Below are positions 46,600 to 55,238 of a stretch of 64,000 nt of DNA, piece by piece. The DNA comes from Thecamonas trahens ATCC 50062 (taxonomy: Eukaryota > Apusozoa > Apusomonadida > Apusomonadidae): the NCBI RefSeq assembly GCF_000142905.1, contig NW_013657658.1, positions 101,672-165,671 of the forward strand, written 5' to 3'. The notes below the pieces were generated by a model that did not search any database, was not told the DNA's origin, and was given only the letters and a program-made list of their open reading frames with translations. The position numbers and the translations under genes are program-made. Numbering within the stretch: the stretch's first letter is position 1; the number at the start of each line of letters is the position of its first letter.

Positions 46600-49566
46600 T
46601 TAATCGCTCGGTCCGGCTTCACCATCACCACCGCCACCACCACCACCTCCTCCGACCTTGCTCAGCCACGCTCTGATCTGTGCACGCAACTCTGGTTGCG
46701 TGACCAGATCGTCCACCCGGAGCGGTGTCTTGGTCCACGGGTCGGTCGGATCCGACAGCAGCTGTCGCACAATGGTCGACCGGTCGCACACCATGCCCGA
46801 CTGCGGCAGGAGGACCGGATCGTGCATGACCTCGTAAGTGAGCGCGTCCAGAAACTCGTCCGGCGCCTCACTCATTGCTGCCGCCGCCGCCTCGCCCGCC
46901 ACCTTGGCCGCCACAATCGCTGCAAACACCGCCTCGAGCGCCACAATATCGCTCTCGTTAAGCAGCACACTGGTCCGGCACATTTCCGCCAGCGCCGCGT
47001 AGTGCTCCGCCTTGCAGTTGCGCTCGTCGGCTGCGGCATCTGCCACAAACACCGCCTCACGGCCCATATGCCCGAACATCATTGCGATCGACCGCAGCAG
47101 CGACCGCCGGTCAAAGTCGATCTCGTTGGCGCGCGAGACACGGAGCGCTGCAACCTGCTCCGACAGCAGCAGCGCCGTCATGTGGTTGAGTAGCCGCGCC
47201 ACTCGCGACTGCAGTCCGTCTGCTCCCAGCAGGAGGCCCCGCGTCACGTTTCCGCCACACAGCACCTCGAGCATGCCCACAGAGTCGTTCGCCAGCTCGA
47301 TGAACATCTGGATCGAGCCGCGGACCTGGTCGAGCTCGGCCATGTCCTCGGCCGAGCTCGCCCCAGCCAGCTCGTTGAGCCGCTCAAACTTGCCGATCGA
47401 CTCGTCGACCGCAAACGTCGCGTCATTCATCACCGCGTTGGCAAACTTGACAAACAGCGCCTGCCCGGCTCCGACCGCAAACTCGCCAAAGGCGGCCCGG
47501 AACTCGGCCGATACCCGCCACATGTGGAGTGTGATGCCTGCAATGTGGTGTCTCACAGAAAACTTGTCGTAGAACGACGAGTGCCCGCCGCTCGCCTCGA
47601 TCTCAACAAACAGCTCGACCAACGACGCCGGAAACGCCCTGCCCACACTACCGCGTACCTCCTCGTACGTTGCGCCCGCAAACGAAACCTCGGTCCGCCC
47701 GTTGCCCGGTGTGAGCAGGAAGAGCAGCTCCGCAATCCGCGCCCGCAAGTACGGGTTTTTGACGTGCCGCGGCGCCCCGAGCGCAACCATAAGCAGCGGG
47801 AGCATCCGCACCACACTCCGCGCCATGTGCGGCTCCGCCCCGCCTACACGGACAACAAACATGACTACCTCGACCACGTCCTCTAGCATGTGCTCCGGCA
47901 GAATCGCAAACAGCGGGTGTGGCGCTCCCAGCGGGAACTGCGCTTGCTCCAGCGCCTCGCCCAGCGCGCCCTGTCCCTCAAGCGAGTCCTCCGGACCCAG
48001 GACCATAAGCGACACCAGCCACTCGGCCGCGTACCCGTACAGCTCCAGCATCGAGTCAACAAGGGTAGGCAAGAGTACAACCGCCTGGATCCCGAGACAC
48101 TTTGCCTTGGCCTGCGCCAGAAATGCCTTGCCCGCCTGAACTTGGGCTGCGCGGCCACCGGTGGCCTCCATCAAGTCCACATTCCGCCGCGCACGCGACA
48201 TCTGCTGCGACAGCTCCATGTACTGCCGCATCAGCGCCACGGGGCCTTGATGCAGCGCCCGGAGTCCGAGGAAAAACAGACGTGTCGTCCCCGAGTACCG
48301 CCCAGCGCCGGCCCGCACCTCGTCCATCGCCTCCTCAAGCGACGGCGCAGCCGCGCCCAGCTCCTCGCGCGCATGCGCCCATTGCTCCTGCAGCGACGCG
48401 TTGCGGACGTCGACCCACGCCTCGAGCTCCGAGTTGGTCGCCGCGAGCAGCGTCTCCGATTCGAGCTTGAACATCCTGCTCGTAGCCACAAAGCTGCCGT
48501 CGACCTCGGCAAGGTGCGAACTCGCCCGCGCCCGCGCCCGCGCAAACGGCTCGCACAGTCGTGTGAGCACAGCCCCAAGGTTGAAGCAGAGCGACCGCGA
48601 CGAGACTCCCGATGTATCCTGGACCATGATCCTCCCGCGCGGCGCGTTGGCCGCCACAAGCGCCTCGAGCATGGCAAACGCCGCATCCTTGTCGGCTTTG
48701 AGCACGCTGCGCACAAGCCCACGCACCTCACCCAGCACAGCATCCGTCCCCTCGCGGACCGCCGCCATCGATCCATACACCAGTGCAGCTTGCCCGCCGC
48801 CTGTCGCGTCGTCGTCAAACACCACTTCCATCGCCACAAGATCAAGCGCGCCGATCGCGAGCCACGGGCCTACCACCAGCGTCCGCTCGAGCTCGGCACC
48901 GCTCCGCCCTTCGTCGGCGCCGCCAACCTGCAGCGACGGGCTCGCCGCCAGAGCCTTCAGACTCTGCGGGGAGGCTGCAAGCACCGCGCTTGCCACGCGC
49001 AACAGCGGTAGCAGCGGCTGAGCAAATGCTGTGCTCGTCGCAGGGCTCGCCCGTCCGCGCGCCACTGTGCCTGCAATCGTCGCCCCGAGCGTGTCCATCA
49101 TCGCTAGCACCATTGCGTCCCATTCACCGCCGTCGCCGCCAAAGCTAGCTGCCAGGCCACCCAGCACCCGCTGCGCCGTGTACGCCGACGAGCATGCCTC
49201 GATGAGCGCAGCGTAAGCGCCCGCCGACGCTGCCGGCGACGAGATCAGCATTCCACCAAGCAGCGACCGCAACGACCGCTCCATGTAGTCTAACACTTTT
49301 GCTCGCTCCGGCTGCCGATCCGGGTACCGCGGCAAGCTCCCTGCCCGCGTCAGCGCGCCCACCAAGAACCGCACCGCCTCGCCAGGGCCCATACCGGCCA
49401 CCGCCTTGCGGACCTCACCCAGCCACCCGGAAGCGCCCACCCCGGCACCCACCCGCGGCTCGCTCCGCCCCAGAACCTCTGCCACCGTCAACTCTTCCCA
49501 CCGCGAGTTGCGGTGCCGCCCGCCTGCGGCCTGCATCCCGCTCTCTGCCGTCGCCGACGTTGCCAT
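46600..49566 (-). CDS. UBE4: ubiquitin conjugation factor E4 (UFD2/UBE4 family)
   Basis: A 988-aa protein from MATSATAESG (49566). The C-terminal U-box is clear: DEFLDALTYEVMHDPVLLPQSG, quoted as DALTYEVMHDPVLLP, then VCDRSTIVRQLLSDPTDPW and PELRAQIRAWL. The preceding ~850 residues are the all-helical UFD2 core (FVRVGGAEPHMARSVVRMLPL; YLRARIAELLFLLTP; SVRHHIAGITLHMW). It extends ubiquitin chains on pre-ubiquitinated substrates with Cdc48/p97. Length and domain order match yeast Ufd2 (961 aa). An N-terminal Ala/Gly-rich region is less conserved. It is one exon. Confidence 0.93.
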   Translation of the reverse strand: MATSATAESGMQAAGGRHRNSRWEELTVAEVLGRSEPRVGAGVGASGWLGEVRKAVAGMGPGEAVRFLVGALTRAGSLPRYPDRQPERAKVLDYMERSLRSLLGGMLISSPAASAGAYAALIEACSSAYTAQRVLGGLAASFGGDGGEWDAMVLAMMDTLGATIAGTVARGRASPATSTAFAQPLLPLLRVASAVLAASPQSLKALAASPSLQVGGADEGRSGAELERTLVVGPWLAIGALDLVAMEVVFDDDATGGGQAALVYGSMAAVREGTDAVLGEVRGLVRSVLKADKDAAFAMLEALVAANAPRGRIMVQDTSGVSSRSLCFNLGAVLTRLCEPFARARARASSHLAEVDGSFVATSRMFKLESETLLAATNSELEAWVDVRNASLQEQWAHAREELGAAAPSLEEAMDEVRAGAGRYSGTTRLFFLGLRALHQGPVALMRQYMELSQQMSRARRNVDLMEATGGRAAQVQAGKAFLAQAKAKCLGIQAVVLLPTLVDSMLELYGYAAEWLVSLMVLGPEDSLEGQGALGEALEQAQFPLGAPHPLFAILPEHMLEDVVEVVMFVVRVGGAEPHMARSVVRMLPLLMVALGAPRHVKNPYLRARIAELLFLLTPGNGRTEVSFAGATYEEVRGSVGRAFPASLVELFVEIEASGGHSSFYDKFSVRHHIAGITLHMWRVSAEFRAAFGEFAVGAGQALFVKFANAVMNDATFAVDESIGKFERLNELAGASSAEDMAELDQVRGSIQMFIELANDSVGMLEVLCGGNVTRGLLLGADGLQSRVARLLNHMTALLLSEQVAALRVSRANEIDFDRRSLLRSIAMMFGHMGREAVFVADAAADERNCKAEHYAALAEMCRTSVLLNESDIVALEAVFAAIVAAKVAGEAAAAAMSEAPDEFLDALTYEVMHDPVLLPQSGMVCDRSTIVRQLLSDPTDPWTKTPLRVDDLVTQPELRAQIRAWLSKVGGGGGGGGGDGEAGPSD

Positions 49567-49720
49567 GTCGTGCAGAGGAGTGTGGGAGGTGGTGGCGTGG
49601 AGCTTCACCCGCGCCCTGGCAAGCTCTCGGCCCGGACAGCGTGAGGTCAGCACCAATCGTTAGGCACACGCAATCTTGCGCTTTTGCTTTTACCCAGTCT
49701 TCCAGCCCGCGGCTGGACAC

Positions 49721-52700
49721 TTACCGAAGCCGCTGCGAGACACGAGACGATTTCCGGTCGGGCGCCGGTGATGCCCAGGGATCTGGCGCAAAGGTGACTG
49801 ATCGCGACCCGTCGACAGAGCCCAACCGGCCTGTCGACCTGCCGACAACAGCCACCGTCCGCGACACGCCCTCGTCGATCGAGGCAATGACAACGTGCGG
49901 ATGCGGGCCGCGCCGCCGCCGGCTGGTGCGCGTCAGCTCGACGTCAATGTCAACGACGCCACCCCCGTCAACGACGCCCGAGGTGGTGCTCACGTTGGCG
50001 CCGCCATGCCCGGTCGCCTCCCACGCCAGCGGCGTGTCGCCCATGTTGAAGCACCGAATCGCTCCGCCCGGCGCCACTTGCGATGACGAGACCGCCAAGT
50101 ACGACTCGACTGCATCGCCGCGGAGCGCAAGTCGCACCTCGCGTCCGCCGCTGTGGATGATGAGCGTCCCACTCTGTGCTCCGAGCTCGCCCGGTCGGTA
50201 CACAACCGGGAGCCGGACGTACGACCGCGGTGCGACGCGAATCTTGGCGTGCGTTGGCCGGATGGAGAACACTCCGCCTTCGCCACCTGCCACCGCCACC
50301 TGCACCACTCGCTCACTCGCGGCGCCATTGCAGATCGTTGCCTTGGCCATCCGCAGCGAGCCTACCAGCGTGGGCGGAAAGACCAGGCCGTTCTCCTCCA
50401 CATACACCTGCCCGTCGACGGGCGCTAGCCCAGTTCCGGAGAGGTACACCGTTAGCGTCTGACCCTCGCCACCGCCCACGTGCCCGTACACCCGCAGCGT
50501 CGCTGCTACCGCGTGATCGCCCTCGTCTGCGGGAGCGAACACGACCGGGATGCTAAGCGCCGACTGCGGCGCTACTGTCCCGTGGTTGAGCCCAAACGAG
50601 AACGGACCAAGCCGATCCTCGCTCTCCACCGAAAAAGCCACCCGCACCGCGTTGGGGTTGCTCAACACAACTTGCGCATGGGATGGGCTTGACCCGCTCG
50701 CAGCCGCAAACGTCACCATTCGCGGAGCCACTTCGACAGGCCGCGCACCGCTGGCATCGTGCCCGCCCGGCGCCTGCATCGTCTGTAGCTGCGTCGCCGG
50801 ACCCGAGCCAAGACTCATGCTCGCTGCAGTCGAGTTCGTAGGCTTGGGCGGATGCTCCCGCACCCGCGGCGCCCGCGGCGCCACGCGCACGCTGCACAGC
50901 ACTTCGTCCGCGCCGGCAACCACAAGTACCTGGTTGATGACCTCCTCCTCCACATCGGCCACCGCACGCACCACAACCTCGCGGGTCTCTCCCGGCGCCA
51001 CCACCCCCGACCGCGGATCGACAGAGAGCACGTACGGCGTTCGCGACGTGAGCTCAGTCAGATGTGGAACGGCCCGGAACGTCAGCGGCGCACTGCCAGT
51101 GTTGCTCACCCCCAGCGGCTGCGCAAATAGGTTGGTCTTGTCAAGCGCCAGCCGCGTCGGTGCCACAGCCAGGACGCCGACGCGGTCCGCTTCCGGCGCA
51201 GGCGTCGGCAGAGGCGCAGGGCGAGGGCCAGACTCTCGCATCGTCGCGGCACTGCTGCTGCCAGGTACACGCGCACGAGCTTGGCGACCTTGCGGCCGTT
51301 CTGCCGGCTTTTGGCTTCCTTGGCGCCCCATGAGCACCACCGACGAGCCCTCAAGGTGCGAATCGAACGAGGCCTCGTCGAAAAAGTCCTCCTCTGGCCA
51401 TCCCAACTCCGGCAGCGTTGACGCCGGCGCTGCACCGTCAAACTTGCCGTCAAATAGGTCACCCGGGCTGCGACGCCGGGTCCGAGCTGCGTTGCGCAGC
51501 ATTCGCGCGAGCTCGTCTCCAGCATGGACGCCGATGACAAGCGAGAACGGACCGTTACTGGCGCTGTTGGCGCCAGAGCCACTCGCAACAGGGTCGATGA
51601 CAAGTGTGAACCGTGCCGTCGCGCCAGGCTGGACCACCACACCCTGCGACGCTGGCAGGATCCGGAGGCGCCGCGCCAGTCCAAGCGTCGACGCCGGCGC
51701 CGAGAGGGCCACAAACCCGCTTCGGTCGCCGCTGTTGGTCACGTGCAGAGTCCGCACGCTCGGGTCGTCGTGCGCAACGAGCCCAAAGTCGAGTTCCTTT
51801 GCCGAGACCCGGAGCCGTGCTAGCCCGCCGTAGCCGAGCAGCGGGAGCGATAGCACCCGTTCGCCGTCCAGAGTAGTCACAAGCAGCTGGGCCTTGTCCC
51901 GCCGCAGCGGTCGCACGTGCTCTGGACGATACAGCATCTGAAGCCGGGTTGTGCCTGGTGGCAGCCGGACTGCACTTAGGCTCGGCTCCACAAACGAGAA
52001 CGGCGAGTCATCCGGGACGATGGCCACGTGAACAAGCACCGGCCCTCCTCCGCGGTTGGTGAGGCCAACTGCGAGTTGAGCCACGTCGCCACGCGCCACG
52101 CCGCCGAAAGACGCCACCGGCGACTCGGCGCTTACAGCCGCAGTCGCCACAGCCACGTCTTCCACCAGCGACGCTTGCTTGGCCTTTCCAACTACCGCCA
52201 GCCCCAGCTCCAGCCTTGGGCCCGCCTCGGCCTTGTCGCCACCTGTACTCTCGACAGGGGTGTCAGCGGGCTTTGTGACGTGCGGGCTCGCGGCGGAGCG
52301 TGACGCCTGAGCCTCTTCACGTCCAAGCGTGGCGGTGAGTGGAGTAAAAGGGGGACGATTAGCGGCGCGAGGAGCGGTGAGGGCGGCACCAATGACGCTG
52401 GCAGAGAGCGCAATGTGGTGCACGTCTTTGCCTGCCTTGAGCAGAAGGACCGACTCAAGCGCCGACGATGGCGTGAGATCCTGAGCTCGGAAGGTGACCG
52501 AGACCGGCACAACCGAGGCCGGCGGGAGGACAACAGATGCAGGTGCAACTGTAAAGTGACGCGCATTCTGCGGTGAGAGCGCTAACACCAGCGGTAGGTT
52601 GCCCGAGTTGCGGAGCGGGAGCTGGAGAGTGTGCGCCGCCGCCGGCGCGCAATCAAACTCGAGCACGGTCGCCGACTTTGGAATCTGGAGCCGAGAGTAC

Positions 52701-55048
52701 CCAATCCGGGCCCGGAGCGGGAGTGGCGGCAGCCCACTCATCCGCAGCAGCGCGTCGTACAGGATCGGCACCGGCCCCTGCTCACTGACATCGGTGTCGG
52801 CGAGGAGCGCGATGCGGACTCGGGCCGAGTTCCCCGGCGCGAGCTCGCGGCCTTCGAGGACAACCGCCTCGAATGCTGGCGCCTCACCGGACGGCGTTGA
52901 GATGACGGGAACCAGCGAGACGTTTGTCGACCCCGTGTTGGTCACAACCAGGAACCGCTCAAAAGGCTGCGGCGTGGTCGTCAGATCGACGTCGCCAAAT
53001 GAGATACCGCCAGCAGGCTCAAAAGCAAGCGACGGTGGCGCCGGCGGAGGCGCCGCAGGCCCAGGACCAGCGCTTGTTTCTGCGCGAAGGGAGCGAGATG
53101 GAGACAGCTTTCGCTGCGACCAGGTACCCGAGCTGGCGAGCTCTGACGAAGAGAGCATGCGGGAGTTGGCTTGCGGGACGCTGCTACTGATCTTGCTCTG
53201 CATTTCCTCGGCATCAAGGTCAACCAGCACACGCTCGCGGCCAGAGGTGACATGCAGCCGGAGGACGACGCCTGTCTCGACGTTGGCGACCAGAAGCTCG
53301 GCGGCGCAGACTCCGTCCGCGCGCTCGGTGGCGGCCAACGTCACACTTACCGTGTCACCGGGCGCAATCGAAACGTACGACGGCTGGACAACAAAGAGAC
53401 TCGGTTCTGAGACTGAGAGCGCAACCTGGGTGACGCTCTGGGAGCTGTTGGTGATGGCAACCTTGTTGGCCGACGAAGGCCTGTCAAGCTGGAGGCTCTC
53501 GTACACGTTGCGGTCGAGAGCGATCGGAAGTGCCGGCACCACCGAAGCCTGCAGGAAGACATGCAGCGGTGCGTTTCCGGAACATGCCACAATGAGTGTG
53601 GCCGAGTAGAGGGTCGGAATGTCGACAGCCTCGGGCGCCACAAACAAGAGCACGATGTCGGTGTCGACAAAGACAAAGGCAAATGCGTCCTTGTCCGCGC
53701 CGGCGAGCGTGACCGAGAGCGTACCACGTTGTGGGTCGATGACTGTGTTGGTTGTGGCGAGATAGTGCATTGTGCACGCGCCAGCTGGCAGCGTGCCAAA
53801 CGAGATGACCGAGGCCAGGCCGGGCGATGGATTCCCCGAGTGCGGCGCCGGCGACATGGTCGGCGAGAGAGCGACAGCAAAGTCTGGACGTGGGTGTGGC
53901 GGCGTCGAGGCGTGTAGCGAAGCGTCAAGCGTGCCCATCGGGCCCGAGCGCCCGCGAAAGTACGATGACGGCGAGATCGACGACTCGGCTGCCTGCTGGG
54001 GCGAGTCGTCAAACAAGTCCGAGTCGAAGGCCGGCACCGTCGAGCTCCGTGACGCCGCGTGCATGGCAAACGCGGCCTCAGCCTCGTCAAAGAGCGCTTG
54101 CGACGCCGGCACAAACGCTGTGCTGTCGTCGACGTCAGCCGCGCCGCTGGTGCGAGGACTAAACGAGACGGAATCATCGACGGATGCCGAGAATGGGCGA
54201 AGCGCGGGCGAGTGTTGTGGGCTGGGATGCGGCGGAGACTCGGCATGGGTTAGAGGCTCGGGCTGGGGCGGGGTGGACGCGGAGGACGCAGTCTGGGGCG
54301 AAGGCTGCGGCGGTGGCTGTGGCTGCGGCGCAGCCTCGGCCCGTGACAGCGCCAGCTCACGCTCGCGCAGCGCCAGTTCGCGCTCGCGCAGCTCGAGATC
54401 GCGGGTACGGCGTTCGAGATTGTCGGCGGCGGAGACGGTGGCCGCATCGTATGCGTGGACACTCGTGACTGATGCGCCCGGGTGTGGTGGGCGATCGGCC
54501 GGGCCAAGGCTCGCCTCGCCGCCGTCAAAGAGAGCAAATGTGTCATGTGTGGCGTCATGCGCAGCGTCGTAGACGGGCTCGTGCGTGGTGTCGGCGGGGA
54601 GGAGTGACGGCGGGGCGGGCGGCTTGGGCAGGCGGGCAAACTCTGCGCCTGCGCCGGCAGCACGGCCCGCCGCGTACTTTGCGACCAGCGGCGGTGTGGC
54701 CGGCAGCGGCACAGGAGCTGCGGCCGCCGAGCGCAGCAGCGGAGTAGCCAGCGGCGACGAGGGCGCCAGTGGCTCCATGAGGAACTTGTACGAGTCGCGG
54801 AAGAACTGTGTGTTCATGGACGATGGGGTGGCCGAGTCCATGGCCTCCACGCCTCCCGTGTCACTTGGCGCGCTACCTGCGGGATGTGGCGGGTGGAGCG
54901 GCTGTGGTGGTACGGACGTGCCTGGCCGTGCCTGTGCGCTGCGCCGTGCCTTGGGTGCGACGGGTGCCAGCAGCAGCGGGAGTGGCTGCTCTACCACAGT
55001 GGCCACTGGCCATTGGCCGCCGTTTGTGGCGCCAACCACCACCGCCAC
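49721..55048 (-). CDS. giant ASH/MSP-like Ig-repeat protein, CEP192/SPD-2-like
   Basis: A 1,775-aa one-exon protein. The N-terminal ~430 residues are disordered with a short coiled coil (DLELRERELALRERELAL, about 220-240) and the motif NTQFFRDSYKFLMEPL. From about 430 to the end come many Ig-like beta domains of the ASH (ASPM-SPD2-Hydin) kind, with repeated phrases such as FGDVDLTTTPQPFERFLVVTNTG, LPLRNSGNLPLVL, FGGVARGDVAQLAVGLTNRGG, LTFRAVPH and FPPTLVGSLRMAKATICN. Such arrays build centrosomal or ciliary scaffolds; CEP192/SPD-2 recruits pericentriolar material. CEP192 is favoured because of the long disordered N-terminus and multiple ASH units; Hydin-like ciliary proteins are the alternative. 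Start could be M70 (54841). Confidence 0.65.
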   Translation of the reverse strand: MAVVVGATNGGQWPVATVVEQPLPLLLAPVAPKARRSAQARPGTSVPPQPLHPPHPAGSAPSDTGGVEAMDSATPSSMNTQFFRDSYKFLMEPLAPSSPLATPLLRSAAAAPVPLPATPPLVAKYAAGRAAGAGAEFARLPKPPAPPSLLPADTTHEPVYDAAHDATHDTFALFDGGEASLGPADRPPHPGASVTSVHAYDAATVSAADNLERRTRDLELRERELALRERELALSRAEAAPQPQPPPQPSPQTASSASTPPQPEPLTHAESPPHPSPQHSPALRPFSASVDDSVSFSPRTSGAADVDDSTAFVPASQALFDEAEAAFAMHAASRSSTVPAFDSDLFDDSPQQAAESSISPSSYFRGRSGPMGTLDASLHASTPPHPRPDFAVALSPTMSPAPHSGNPSPGLASVISFGTLPAGACTMHYLATTNTVIDPQRGTLSVTLAGADKDAFAFVFVDTDIVLLFVAPEAVDIPTLYSATLIVACSGNAPLHVFLQASVVPALPIALDRNVYESLQLDRPSSANKVAITNSSQSVTQVALSVSEPSLFVVQPSYVSIAPGDTVSVTLAATERADGVCAAELLVANVETGVVLRLHVTSGRERVLVDLDAEEMQSKISSSVPQANSRMLSSSELASSGTWSQRKLSPSRSLRAETSAGPGPAAPPPAPPSLAFEPAGGISFGDVDLTTTPQPFERFLVVTNTGSTNVSLVPVISTPSGEAPAFEAVVLEGRELAPGNSARVRIALLADTDVSEQGPVPILYDALLRMSGLPPLPLRARIGYSRLQIPKSATVLEFDCAPAAAHTLQLPLRNSGNLPLVLALSPQNARHFTVAPASVVLPPASVVPVSVTFRAQDLTPSSALESVLLLKAGKDVHHIALSASVIGAALTAPRAANRPPFTPLTATLGREEAQASRSAASPHVTKPADTPVESTGGDKAEAGPRLELGLAVVGKAKQASLVEDVAVATAAVSAESPVASFGGVARGDVAQLAVGLTNRGGGPVLVHVAIVPDDSPFSFVEPSLSAVRLPPGTTRLQMLYRPEHVRPLRRDKAQLLVTTLDGERVLSLPLLGYGGLARLRVSAKELDFGLVAHDDPSVRTLHVTNSGDRSGFVALSAPASTLGLARRLRILPASQGVVVQPGATARFTLVIDPVASGSGANSASNGPFSLVIGVHAGDELARMLRNAARTRRRSPGDLFDGKFDGAAPASTLPELGWPEEDFFDEASFDSHLEGSSVVLMGRQGSQKPAERPQGRQARARVPGSSSAATMRESGPRPAPLPTPAPEADRVGVLAVAPTRLALDKTNLFAQPLGVSNTGSAPLTFRAVPHLTELTSRTPYVLSVDPRSGVVAPGETREVVVRAVADVEEEVINQVLVVAGADEVLCSVRVAPRAPRVREHPPKPTNSTAASMSLGSGPATQLQTMQAPGGHDASGARPVEVAPRMVTFAAASGSSPSHAQVVLSNPNAVRVAFSVESEDRLGPFSFGLNHGTVAPQSALSIPVVFAPADEGDHAVAATLRVYGHVGGGEGQTLTVYLSGTGLAPVDGQVYVEENGLVFPPTLVGSLRMAKATICNGAASERVVQVAVAGGEGGVFSIRPTHAKIRVAPRSYVRLPVVYRPGELGAQSGTLIIHSGGREVRLALRGDAVESYLAVSSSQVAPGGAIRCFNMGDTPLAWEATGHGGANVSTTSGVVDGGGVVDIDVELTRTSRRRRGPHPHVVIASIDEGVSRTVAVVGRSTGRLGSVDGSRSVTFAPDPWASPAPDRKSSRVSQRLR

Positions 55049-55238
55049 TGGCGGCCAGGTGTCGCCGATCGATCACTGGCACAGCAGGCTGATCTGATCA
55101 CACCAGCCCGGGGGGGAGGGCACGGCCACGGCTACCACACTCCGCACCCTTCCCCCCCCCCCCCACCCCCCCCCCCCCTCCACCCTCACCCTCCACCCGC
55201 TTTGTACAGCCACAACACACTGCAGAACCTGCTCCTGT